Program-made: the position numbers and the translations under genes | Source: Streptomyces laurentii | Lineage (GTDB): Bacteria > Actinomycetota > Actinomycetes > Streptomycetales > Streptomycetaceae | NCBI GenBank assembly: GCA_002355495.1 | Contig: AP017424.1 | Location: 2,294,001-2,358,000, forward strand | Length of the DNA: 64,000 nt | Direction of reading: 5' to 3' | The notes under the pieces: generated by a model | What the model was told of the DNA's origin: nothing | The model's input: the letters and a program-made list of their open reading frames with translations, nothing else | The model's database searches: none | Shown: piece by piece, positions 27,595-35,545 of the stretch | Layout: each line of letters opens with the position of its first letter | Position numbering within the stretch: position 1 is the first letter of the stretch

Positions 27595-29472
27595 TCACGC
27601 CTCCCGCGCGCCCGCGTACATGTCCTCGATCAGGTGCTGGTAGGTCCGCTCGACGACCGGCCGCTTCATCTTGAGGCTCGGGGTCAGCTCGCCGTGCTCG
27701 ACGTCGAGGTCGCGCGGCAGCAGCCGGAACTTCTTGATCGTCTGCCAGCGCTGCAGGCCCTCGTTGAGGCGGGTGACGTAGCCCTCGATGAGCTTCTCGG
27801 TCTGCGGGGCGGCGACGACCTCCGCGTATGTCTTGCCGCCGAGGCCGTGCTCGGCGGCCCAGCCGAGGAGGGAGGGCTCGTCGAGGGCGATGAGCGCGGT
27901 GCAGTAGTTCCGGTCCGCGCCGAGGACGACCATGTTGGAGACGAACGGGCAGACGGCCTTGAACTGGCCCTCGACCTCGGTGGGCGCGATGTACTTGCCG
28001 CCGGAGGTCTTGAACAGGTCCTTCTTGCGGTCGGTGATCCGCAGGTAGCCGTCGTTGGACAGTTCGCCGATGTCGCCGGTGTGGAACCAGCCGTCCGGCT
28101 CCAGGACCTCGGCGGTCTTGTCCGGCAGGCCGTGGTAGCCCTCCATGATGCCGGGGCTGCGCAGCAGGATCTCGCCGTCGTCGGCGATGCGGACCTCGGT
28201 GCCGGGCAGCGGCTTGCCGACGGTGCCGGTGCGGTAGGCCTCGCCGGGGTTGACGAAGGACGCGGCGGAGGACTCGGTGAGGCCGTAGCCCTCCAGGATG
28301 TGGATGCCGGCGCCGGAGAAGAAGTAGCCGATCTCGGGGGCGAGGGCGACGGAGCCGGAGACGGCGGCGCGCAGCCGGCCGCCGAAGGCCTCGCGCAGCT
28401 TCGAGTAGACGAGCGCGTCGGCGACCTTGTGCTTGGCGGTGAGGCCGAAGGGCGCGGTGGCGGAACCGGTGCGGCGGAAGTTGTCCTGGGTGACCTTGGC
28501 GTATTCGCGGGCGACGCCGGCCGCCCACTGGAAGATCTTGTACTTGGCCCCGCCGCCTTCGCGGGCCTTGGCGGCGACGCCGTTGTAGACCTTCTCGAAG
28601 ATGCGCGGGACGGCGGCCATGTAGGTGGGCTGTACGACCGGCAGGTTGACGATGATCTTGTCGATACGGCCGTCGACGGCGGTGACGTGCCCGATCTCGA
28701 TCTGCCCGGAGGTCAGGACCTTGCCGAAGACGTGGGCCAGCGGCAGCCACAGGTACTGGATGTCCTCGCTGGTCAGCAGGCCGGTGGCGGCGATGGCCTT
28801 GGCCATGTACGACCAGCTGTCGTGGCGCAGGCGGACGCCCTTGGGGCGGCCGGTGGTGCCCGAGGTGTAGATGAGGGTGGCGAGCTGGTCGGAGGTGAGG
28901 GCGGCGACCCGCTCCTTGACGATCTCCGGGTGACGCTCCAGATAGGCCGTGCCGCGCGCCTCCAGGTCGGCGAGGGTCAGCACCCAGTCGTCGGAGGTGT
29001 CGGCGCCCTCGGGGTCGATGACGACGACGTGGTGGAGCTGGGGCAGATCGGCGCGGCGTTCGACGGCCTTGGCGAGCTGCTCGGCGTTCTCCGCGATGAG
29101 GACGCGGGAGTCGGAGTCGGAGAGGATGAACGCCGACTCCTCGGCGTTGGTCTGCGGGTAGACGGTGGTGACGGCGGCACCGGCGCACATGACGCCGAGG
29201 TCGGCGAGGATCCACTCGACCCGGGTGGCGGAGGCGAGGGCGACCCGCTCCTCGGGCGCGACCCCGAGGTCGATGAGACCGGCGGCGATGGCGTGGACAC
29301 GGGTGGCGGCCTCGGCCCAGCTGAGCGACTTCCAGTCGTCGGGGCCCTGGCCGGAGGCGGCGGGGACCGGGTAGCGGTAGGCCTCCGCATCCGGGGTCCG
29401 CTCGACGCGCTCCAGGAAGAGCGCCGCCACGGACGGCGGCCGGTTCTCGATCAGGGTCTGTGTGTCGCTCAC
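27595..29472 (-). CDS. Long-chain fatty acid--CoA ligase (AMP-forming)
   Basis: 625 residues. AMP-binding P-loop YTSGTTGRPKG at 202-212, the downstream adenylate motif GYGLTESSAASFVNPG, GWFHTGDIGELSNDGYLRITDRKKDLFKTSGGKYIAP, and a C-terminal catalytic lysine region (KKFRLLPRDLDVEHGELTPSLKMKR). The length and internal sequence place it with the bacterial/eukaryotic long-chain acyl-CoA synthetases (FadD15-like). It activates fatty acids with ATP and CoA for beta-oxidation or lipid synthesis. The upstream stretch (29473-29639) is G-rich and holds its promoter, with no other gene visible. Confidence 0.9.
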   Translation of the reverse strand: MSDTQTLIENRPPSVAALFLERVERTPDAEAYRYPVPAASGQGPDDWKSLSWAEAATRVHAIAAGLIDLGVAPEERVALASATRVEWILADLGVMCAGAAVTTVYPQTNAEESAFILSDSDSRVLIAENAEQLAKAVERRADLPQLHHVVVIDPEGADTSDDWVLTLADLEARGTAYLERHPEIVKERVAALTSDQLATLIYTSGTTGRPKGVRLRHDSWSYMAKAIAATGLLTSEDIQYLWLPLAHVFGKVLTSGQIEIGHVTAVDGRIDKIIVNLPVVQPTYMAAVPRIFEKVYNGVAAKAREGGGAKYKIFQWAAGVAREYAKVTQDNFRRTGSATAPFGLTAKHKVADALVYSKLREAFGGRLRAAVSGSVALAPEIGYFFSGAGIHILEGYGLTESSAASFVNPGEAYRTGTVGKPLPGTEVRIADDGEILLRSPGIMEGYHGLPDKTAEVLEPDGWFHTGDIGELSNDGYLRITDRKKDLFKTSGGKYIAPTEVEGQFKAVCPFVSNMVVLGADRNYCTALIALDEPSLLGWAAEHGLGGKTYAEVVAAPQTEKLIEGYVTRLNEGLQRWQTIKKFRLLPRDLDVEHGELTPSLKMKRPVVERTYQHLIEDMYAGAREA

Positions 29473-29639
29473 GACGTCCTCCGGGCGGCGGCGGTGCGGT
29501 CAGGCGGGGCGCTGCGGGCAGGGGGACGCGCGCAGCGCGGGCGGCAGCGCGGGCAGGCGCTGCGTAACTAACTCACGAGTAACCTTCGAGCGGCTTCAGG
29601 GTAGAGGCCCGGGGACGGGTGCGTAAGGGCTTGCTTATA

Positions 29640-29680
29640 ACGAACGGGTCTGCGCACCGGCGGTGCGCAGACCCGTTCGT
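29640..29680 (-). terminator. Perfect 19-bp hairpin behind lepA
   Basis: Arms 29640-29658 and 29662-29680 are perfectly complementary with a 3-base loop. It begins 13 bases after the lepA stop codon; a TTATAA-type stretch follows on the plus strand side. Confidence 0.88.
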
Positions 29681-29693
29681 GGCGGAGCGAGGG

Positions 29694-31565
29694 TTACTTC
29701 TTCGGCTTGGCGGCCGAGGAGTCGTCGCTCGACAGGACGGCGATGAAGGCCTCCTGCGGGACCTCCACGGAGCCGACCATCTTCATCCGCTTCTTGCCTT
29801 CCTTCTGCTTCTCCAGCAGCTTCCGCTTACGGGAGATGTCGCCGCCGTAGCACTTGGCGAGGACGTCCTTGCGGATGGCGCGGATGGTCTCGCGGGCGAT
29901 GACCCGGGCGCCGATCGCGGCCTGGACGGGCACCTCGAAGCTCTGCCGCGGGATGAGCTCCTTGAGCTTGGCGACGAGCCGGACGCCGTACGCGTACGCC
30001 TGGTCCTTGTGCGTGATCGCCGAGAAGGCGTCCACCTTGTCGCCGTGCAGCAGGATGTCGACCTTGACCAGGGAGCTGCTCTGCTCGCCGGTGGGCTCGT
30101 AGTCGAGCGAGGCGTAGCCGCGGGTCTTGGACTTCAGCTGGTCGAAGAAGTCGAAGACGATCTCGGCCAGCGGCAGGGTGTAGCGGATCTCGACCCGGTC
30201 CTCGGAGAGGTAGTCCATGCCGAGCATGGTGCCGCGCCGGGTCTGGCACAGCTCCATGATCGAGCCGATGAACTCGGAGGGGGCGAGGATCGTGGCGCGC
30301 ACGACCGGCTCGTACACCTCGTCGATCTTGCCCTCGGGGAACTCGCTCGGGTTGGTGACCGTGTGCTCGCCGCCGTCCTCCATGACCACGCGGTAGACCA
30401 CGTTGGGGGCGGTGGCGATGAGGTCCAGGCCGAACTCGCGCTCCAGCCGCTCGCGGATCACGTCGAGGTGGAGCAGGCCGAGGAAGCCGACGCGGAAGCC
30501 GAAGCCGAGCGCGGCGGAGGTCTCCGGCTCGTACACCAGGGCGGCGTCGTTGAGCTGGAGCTTGTCGAGGGCCTCGCGCAGCTCGGGGTAGTCCGAGCCG
30601 TCCAGCGGATACAGACCGGAGAAGACCATCGGCTTCGGGTCCTTGTAACCGCCCAGGGCCTCTTCGGCGCCCTTGCTCTGGGAGGTGATCGTGTCACCGA
30701 CCTTGGACTGGCGGACGTCCTTCACACCGGTGATCAGGTAGCCCACCTCGCCGACGCCGAGGCCGTCGGCCGGCAGCATCTCGGGCGAGTTGGTGCCGAT
30801 CTCGAGGAGCTCGTGGGTGGCGCCGGTCGACATCATCCTGATGCGCTCGCGCTTGTTGAGCTGGCCGTCGACGACACGGACGTACGTGACGACACCGCGG
30901 TACGAGTCGTACACCGAGTCGAAGATCATCGCGCGGGCCGGGGCGTCGGCGACGCCGACGGGGGCCGGGACGTCGCGGACGACGCGGTCGAGCAGCGCGT
31001 CGACGCCCATGCCGGTCTTCGCGGAGACCTTGAGGACGTCCTCCGGCTGGCAGCCGATGAGGTTGGCCAGCTCCTCGGCGAACTTCTCCGGCTGGGCGGC
31101 CGGCAGGTCGATCTTGTTGAGGACCGGAACGATGGTGAGGTCGTTCTCCATGGCCAGGTAGAGGTTGGCCAGGGTCTGCGCCTCGATGCCCTGGGCGGCG
31201 TCCACCAGCAGGACCGTGCCCTCGCAGGCGGCGAGCGAACGCGACACCTCGTAGGTGAAGTCGACGTGCCCGGGGGTGTCGATCATGTTCAGGATGTGCG
31301 TCCGACCCTCGCCCGGCCCCTCGGTGGGGGCCCAGGGCAGCCGGACCGCCTGGGACTTGATCGTGATGCCGCGCTCACGCTCGATGTCCATCCGGTCGAG
31401 ATACTGGGCACGCATCTGCCGCTGGTCGACCACACCGGTCAGCTGGAGCATCCGGTCGGCGAGCGTGGACTTGCCGTGGTCGATGTGCGCGATGATGCAG
31501 AAGTTGCGGATCAGAGCCGGGTCGGTACGGCTCGGCTCGGGCACGTTGGTAGGAGTCGCGGGCAC
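29694..31565 (-). CDS. lepA: Elongation factor 4 (LepA)
   Basis: 623 residues. GTPase with G1 AHIDHGKST (26-34), G2 region [12 protein letters not shown]3 DTPGHVDF, G4 NKID, then EF-G-like domains and the LepA-specific C-terminal domain ([38 protein letters not shown]). It acts on stalled ribosomes and back-translocates tRNAs. The start is GTG 31565 ([15 protein letters not shown]), giving the usual Streptomyces N-terminus. Divergent from rpsT, the conserved arrangement in actinomycetes. Confidence 0.96.
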   Translation of the reverse strand: MPATPTNVPEPSRTDPALIRNFCIIAHIDHGKSTLADRMLQLTGVVDQRQMRAQYLDRMDIERERGITIKSQAVRLPWAPTEGPGEGRTHILNMIDTPGHVDFTYEVSRSLAACEGTVLLVDAAQGIEAQTLANLYLAMENDLTIVPVLNKIDLPAAQPEKFAEELANLIGCQPEDVLKVSAKTGMGVDALLDRVVRDVPAPVGVADAPARAMIFDSVYDSYRGVVTYVRVVDGQLNKRERIRMMSTGATHELLEIGTNSPEMLPADGLGVGEVGYLITGVKDVRQSKVGDTITSQSKGAEEALGGYKDPKPMVFSGLYPLDGSDYPELREALDKLQLNDAALVYEPETSAALGFGFRVGFLGLLHLDVIRERLEREFGLDLIATAPNVVYRVVMEDGGEHTVTNPSEFPEGKIDEVYEPVVRATILAPSEFIGSIMELCQTRRGTMLGMDYLSEDRVEIRYTLPLAEIVFDFFDQLKSKTRGYASLDYEPTGEQSSSLVKVDILLHGDKVDAFSAITHKDQAYAYGVRLVAKLKELIPRQSFEVPVQAAIGARVIARETIRAIRKDVLAKCYGGDISRKRKLLEKQKEGKKRMKMVGSVEVPQEAFIAVLSSDDSSAAKPKK

Positions 31566-31749
31566 GCAGGGTTCTCGTCTCGGGCGGTGTTCGGAACGGG
31601 TACGTAGGCTCCATCGTCCCATGGCCGCGGGGCTGCGGCCGGTTTGGGCGGTGTGGGGGGCGGCTGATACCGTGGACAGCTGTGTCTCGTGTGCCCTCTC
31701 AGCTCCGAGGCGCATCCTCAAGAAACATCGAACCTGTAAAGGCTCTTTC

Positions 31750-32016
31750 GTGGCGAACATCAAGTCCCAGATCAAGCGGAACAAGACCAACGAGAAGGCG
31801 CGCCTGCGCAACAAGGCCGTCAAGTCGTCGCTCAAGACCGCGATCCGCAAGGCCCGTGAGGCTGTCGCCGCCGGCGACCTCGAGAAGGCCACCGTTGCCG
31901 CTCGTGCCGCTTCGCGTCAGCTCGACAAGGCTGTCTCGAAGGGTGTCATCCACAAGAACTCCGCCGCCAACAAGAAGTCGGCGCTGGCCTCCAAGGTTGC
32001 CACCCTCCAGGGCTGA
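31750..32016 (+). CDS. rpsT: 30S ribosomal protein S20
   Basis: 88 residues, strongly basic, with the S20 three-helix sequence ([40 protein letters not shown]). GTG 31750 is preceded by AAAGG. The 184-base gap to lepA contains the divergent promoters; a GATACC box is a plausible -10 for rpsT. It ends in front of an exceptionally long hairpin terminator. Confidence 0.97.
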   Translation: MANIKSQIKRNKTNEKARLRNKAVKSSLKTAIRKAREAVAAGDLEKATVAARAASRQLDKAVSKGVIHKNSAANKKSALASKVATLQG

Positions 32017-32134
32017 GCTCTGATGTGACCGGCCGCACGGGACCCAGCGGACCCTCTCTCCCGCTCCCGGACGGCCACCCCGGCCGCGTACGCGAGACGC
32101 GTTCGCCACGCGTGTACGGGCCACCCCAAGCGTG

Positions 32135-32189
32135 ACACCACAGGCCCCGTCCCCCTCCTTCCCCAGGAGGGTGACGGGGCCTGTGGTGT
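32135..32189. terminator. Bidirectional hairpin terminator between rpsT and holA
   Basis: Outer arms 32135-32151 and 32173-32189 are 17-base perfect complements, and an inner CCCTCCT/AGGAGGG pair extends the stem. It lies between two convergent genes and can serve both. Confidence 0.9.
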
Positions 32190-32267
32190 ATCCGCGGATG
32201 TCCGTACGGGCCCGGGGCCCTGGCCAGACCCCGCGAGCCGGGGTCTGGAGGTGCCGGGGCCCGGAGG

Positions 32268-33257
32268 TCAGGAGCGGCGCATACGGGCGGCGCGGGCGAT
32301 GGCGACCACGGCCTTCTCCAGGGCGTACTCGGGATCGTCGCCGCCGCCCTTCACCCCCGCGTCGGCCTCCGCGACCGCGCGCAGGGCGACGGAGACGCCG
32401 TCCGGGGTCCAGCCGCGCATCTGCTGGCGGACCCGGTCGATCTTCCACGGGGGCATGCCCAGCTCGCGCGCGAGGTCGGCGGGACGGCCGCCGCGCGCCG
32501 AGGACAGCTTGCCGATGGCGCGGACGCCCTGGGCGAGCGCGCTGGTGATCAGGACGGGGGCGACGCCGGTCGACAGCGACCAGCGCAGGGCTTCCAGGGC
32601 CTCGGCGGCGCGGCCCTCGACGGCCCGGTCGGCGACCGTGAACGACGACGCCTCGGCGCGGCCGGTGTAGTAGCGCGCGACGACCGCCTCGTCGATGGTG
32701 CCGTCGACATCGGAGGTCAGCTGCGCCGCGGCGGAGGCCAGCTCCCGCAGGTCGCTGCCGATCGCGTCGACGAGCGCCTGGCACGCCTCGGGCGTGGCCG
32801 AGCGGCCGAGGGACCGGAACTCCTGCCGGACGAACGCCAGCCGCTCCGCCGGCTTCGTCGTCTTCGGGCAGGCCACCTCGCGGGCACCCGCCTTGCGGGC
32901 CGCCTCCAGGAGCGCCTTGCCCTTGACGCCGCCGGGGTGCAGCACCACGAGGGTGATCTCCTCGGCCGGCGCGTCGAGATACGCCTTGATCTCCTTGATC
33001 GTGTCGGCCGGCAGGTCCTGCGCGTTCCGCATGATCAGAACCTTGCGCTCGGCGAACAGCGAGGGGCTGGTCAGCTCCGCGAGCGCGCCGGGCTGGAGCT
33101 GCTCGGGGGCGAGGTCGCGCACGTCGGTGTCGGCGTCGGCGGCCCGGGCCGCCGCCACCACCTCGCGGACCGCGCGGTCGAGCAGCAGGTCCTCCTGGCC
33201 CACGGCGAGCGTGACGGGGGCGAGGAGATCGTCGGAGGAAGACTTCTTGGTGGCCAT
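32268..33257 (-). CDS. holA: DNA polymerase III subunit delta
   Basis: 329 residues. Clamp-loader delta subunit: VTLAVGQEDLLLDRAVREVV at the N-terminus, LFAERKVLIMRNAQDL, then DAIGSDLRELASAAAQL and a C-terminal collar domain with MPPWKIDRVRQQMRGW. It opens the beta clamp during loading. ATG 33257 agrees with the family start (MATKKSSSDD). Located opposite rpsT, as elsewhere in Streptomyces. Confidence 0.93.
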   Translation of the reverse strand: MATKKSSSDDLLAPVTLAVGQEDLLLDRAVREVVAAARAADADTDVRDLAPEQLQPGALAELTSPSLFAERKVLIMRNAQDLPADTIKEIKAYLDAPAEEITLVVLHPGGVKGKALLEAARKAGAREVACPKTTKPAERLAFVRQEFRSLGRSATPEACQALVDAIGSDLRELASAAAQLTSDVDGTIDEAVVARYYTGRAEASSFTVADRAVEGRAAEALEALRWSLSTGVAPVLITSALAQGVRAIGKLSSARGGRPADLARELGMPPWKIDRVRQQMRGWTPDGVSVALRAVAEADAGVKGGGDDPEYALEKAVVAIARAARMRRS

Positions 33258-33329
33258 CGCGTTCCAGCATCCCACGCGCCACCGACAGCCCCGTGCCGTC
33301 CCGGTCGGGCGATCGCCGAGAATGAGCGG

Positions 33330-33575
33330 GTGAGCGATGTGAGACACGTACTGGTGCTGCCCGACCGCGACGCGGCCGAGGAGGTCGCCGGCGAACTGGC
33401 CGACCGGTTCGGCGTCCCCGAGGAGCCGCAGCTCGTCCGCGACGCCCTGGCCGGCGAGGACGACGCCGAGGACGCCCAGTGGCTGGTGGTGGTCGAGGAC
33501 CCGGACGGGCGCCTCGACCCGAAGGACCTGGACGCCCTGGCCGGTGAGTACGAGGGCTGGCTGGAAGCGCCCTAG
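33330..33575 (+). CDS. Small acidic conserved hypothetical protein
   Basis: 81 residues, very acidic (many Asp and Glu), predicted to be a compact alpha/beta domain: HVLVLPDRDAAEEVAGELADRFG, QWLVVVEDPDG and a C-terminal YEGWLEAP. GTG 33330 lies in the 72-base gap after holA. I do not recognise a function. Codon bias (third-position G/C) and its own start/stop between two real genes support it. It ends convergently 7 bases from an MFS gene. Confidence 0.65.
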   Translation: MSDVRHVLVLPDRDAAEEVAGELADRFGVPEEPQLVRDALAGEDDAEDAQWLVVVEDPDGRLDPKDLDALAGEYEGWLEAP

Positions 33576-33582
33576 GGGCCGC

Positions 33583-34869
33583 TCACCCCTCCGCCGCGGC
33601 CGGCGCCGGGCCAGGCTGGGCCGCCCCGGACTGGGGCTTCGGCAGCTCGCGCAGCCGTGCCAGCGGCGAGGGCAGCACCCACACAACGGCGAGCACGGTG
33701 CCGATCGTCGCGATCCACAGGGTGGGCCGCAGGTCGAGGGTGCTGCCGAGCAGACCGCCAGCGAGTGCGCCGAGCGGGCGGAAACCGTGGTTGAGGGTCC
33801 GGAACGCGCCCATCACCCGGGACCGTATCGCGTCGGGCACCAGCGCCATCTGCAGGGACCCGGAGGCGATGTCGACCAGCATCACGCCGACGCAGGACAG
33901 GAATTCGGCGGCGAACAGCAGACCGATGACCAGCGGCTTCGGTCCATGGGCGGCGGGCACCAGAAGCAGGGGCACGCCGAAGCCCAGGAATCCGGCCACC
34001 AGCGAGGGGCCGACGCCGATCCGCCGGACCACCGCGCTCGCGGTCGCCGCGCCGATCAGCCCGCCGATCGCCCCGGCGCTGAGTATCGCGCCCAGGACGC
34101 CCGCGCTCAGCCCCAGCCGGGTCGTCGCGTAGAGCACGAAGAGGGTGGCGAACATGAAGTTGAAGAACTGCACCGTGCCGGCGGCCGCGAACAGCGTCCG
34201 CATCGACCGGTTCTTCAGCACCCAGCGCAGGCCCTCGCTGAAGTGCCCCTTCCGCACGGGCGCGGGGGCGGGCTCGGCGGGGGCGATCCGCGCGAGGTAG
34301 GCCGCCGAGATCAGATACGTGAAAGCGTCGGCGACCAGCGCGAACGGCGCCGTCAGCACCTGCACGAGCAGTCCGCCGGCGCCGGGCCCGGCCAGCCAGG
34401 CCATCGAACGGCTGCCGTTGACCAGCGAGTTCGCCTGTACATAGCGCTCGACGGGCACCAGCGCCACGAACAGCGTCGCGTTGCACACGTCGAAGAGCAC
34501 GCCGAGCGCGCCCACCGCGAAGGCCACCACGTACAACTGGCCGAGCGTCAGCATGTCCAGCAGATACGCGACGGGCAGGCTCAGCACGAGTGCCGCGCGG
34601 CCCAGGTCGGTGGCGATCATGACGCGCCGCCGCCGGGCCTGCCGGTCGGCCCAGGCGCCGAACGGCAGGTTGAGCAACAGCGCGGGCAGCAGTTCGGCGG
34701 TCTTCAGCCAGCCCATCTCGGCGGCGTCGGCCCCGAGGACGAGGACGGCGGCGAGCGGCAGCGCCATGAGCGTGATCTGGTCGCCGGCGAGCGAGACGGT
34801 CTGCCCCGTCCAGTACCGCCGGAATCCCCGCTCCCGCATCAGCGGGGGTATGCGTTCGGTCAGCGCCAT
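33583..34869 (-). CDS. MFS transporter of the ArsR-MFS pair
   Basis: 428 residues with about twelve membrane segments. N-terminal RGFRRYWTGQTVSLAGDQITLMALPLAAVLVL and the loop motif GAWADRQARRRRVMIATDLGR are typical of the MFS exporters (enterobactin-exporter/tetracycline type) found next to ArsR or GntR regulators. Substrate unknown. The start is 3 bases after the stop of the HTH regulator gene, so one message carries both. Confidence 0.85.
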   Translation of the reverse strand: MALTERIPPLMRERGFRRYWTGQTVSLAGDQITLMALPLAAVLVLGADAAEMGWLKTAELLPALLLNLPFGAWADRQARRRRVMIATDLGRAALVLSLPVAYLLDMLTLGQLYVVAFAVGALGVLFDVCNATLFVALVPVERYVQANSLVNGSRSMAWLAGPGAGGLLVQVLTAPFALVADAFTYLISAAYLARIAPAEPAPAPVRKGHFSEGLRWVLKNRSMRTLFAAAGTVQFFNFMFATLFVLYATTRLGLSAGVLGAILSAGAIGGLIGAATASAVVRRIGVGPSLVAGFLGFGVPLLLVPAAHGPKPLVIGLLFAAEFLSCVGVMLVDIASGSLQMALVPDAIRSRVMGAFRTLNHGFRPLGALAGGLLGSTLDLRPTLWIATIGTVLAVVWVLPSPLARLRELPKPQSGAAQPGPAPAAAEG

Positions 34870-34872
34870 CGG

Positions 34873-35511
34873 TCACTCCTCTCCACTGTCGGTGGGGTCG
34901 ATGGGGTCGACGGATTCGGTGCCGTACGGCCCCCGCTCGACGAAGGCGATCTGCAGGACGGACACGGGCCGGGATCCCTCCGGCCGCCGCGCGAGGTCCT
35001 GCTCGCGTTCCTCGTAGGGGCGCAGCAACTCCTCGATTCCCTGGCCCAGTCCGGTCAGTTCCTCGGGGGTGAGGTGGAGCAGCGTGTCGCCGAGCCGCTC
35101 CGCCTCCTGCCATTCCCTGGGCAGGGTGTGCCGCTGCTCCAGGGCGCGGAGCGCGCGGGTCAGGTAGTGCTCCACGACGGCCGTGCTGAGGGCGGCCGCC
35201 GCCTGCGCGACCGCGGGGTTCTCGTCGGCGTCCGACCACTCGGTGAACCGGGCCGTCGCCCGCCAGGGCTTCTCCCGCCCCTTGCCGCCCGGCGCCTGCT
35301 CGACCAGCCCGTACTTGGCGAGTATCCGCAGGTGGTACGAGCAACTGGCGACCGACTCCCCGGTCAGCTCGGCGGCCCGGGTGGCGGTGAACGGCCCCTC
35401 GCTCCGCAGCAGTCCCACGAGCGTCATCCGGGTCGGATGGGCGTAGGCGCGCAGGGCGCGGGGGTCGGCGAGATGGACACTGCGAGGCTGCTCGCTGGGA
35501 TGCTCCGACAT
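34873..35511 (-). CDS. ArsR-type winged-helix regulator
   Basis: 212 residues. Winged helix at about 20-95: HPTRMTLVGLLRSEGPFTATRAAELTGESVASCSYHLRILAKYGLVEQA. No metal-binding cysteine motif of ArsR/SmtB type is seen, so the ligand is probably organic. The C-terminal half is helical and acidic, with a DPIDPTDSGEE end. Immediately upstream of its ATG is a perfect TGTAAAG-N18-CTTTACA inverted repeat, a likely operator for autoregulation and for control of the MFS gene behind it. Confidence 0.83.
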   Translation of the reverse strand: MSEHPSEQPRSVHLADPRALRAYAHPTRMTLVGLLRSEGPFTATRAAELTGESVASCSYHLRILAKYGLVEQAPGGKGREKPWRATARFTEWSDADENPAVAQAAAALSTAVVEHYLTRALRALEQRHTLPREWQEAERLGDTLLHLTPEELTGLGQGIEELLRPYEEREQDLARRPEGSRPVSVLQIAFVERGPYGTESVDPIDPTDSGEE

Positions 35512-35513
35512 GA

Positions 35514-35545
35514 TGTAAAGCTATCTTTAGAAAGACTCCTTTACA
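35514..35545. promoter_or_regulatory. Palindromic operator candidate of the ArsR-MFS operon
   Basis: TGTAAAG at 35514-35520 and CTTTACA at 35539-35545 are exact inverted repeats. Inside them CTTTAG and AAAGACTCCTTT form nested half-sites. It starts three bases upstream of the regulator ATG and overlaps the end of comEC. It is conspicuously AT-rich for this genome. Confidence 0.65.
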
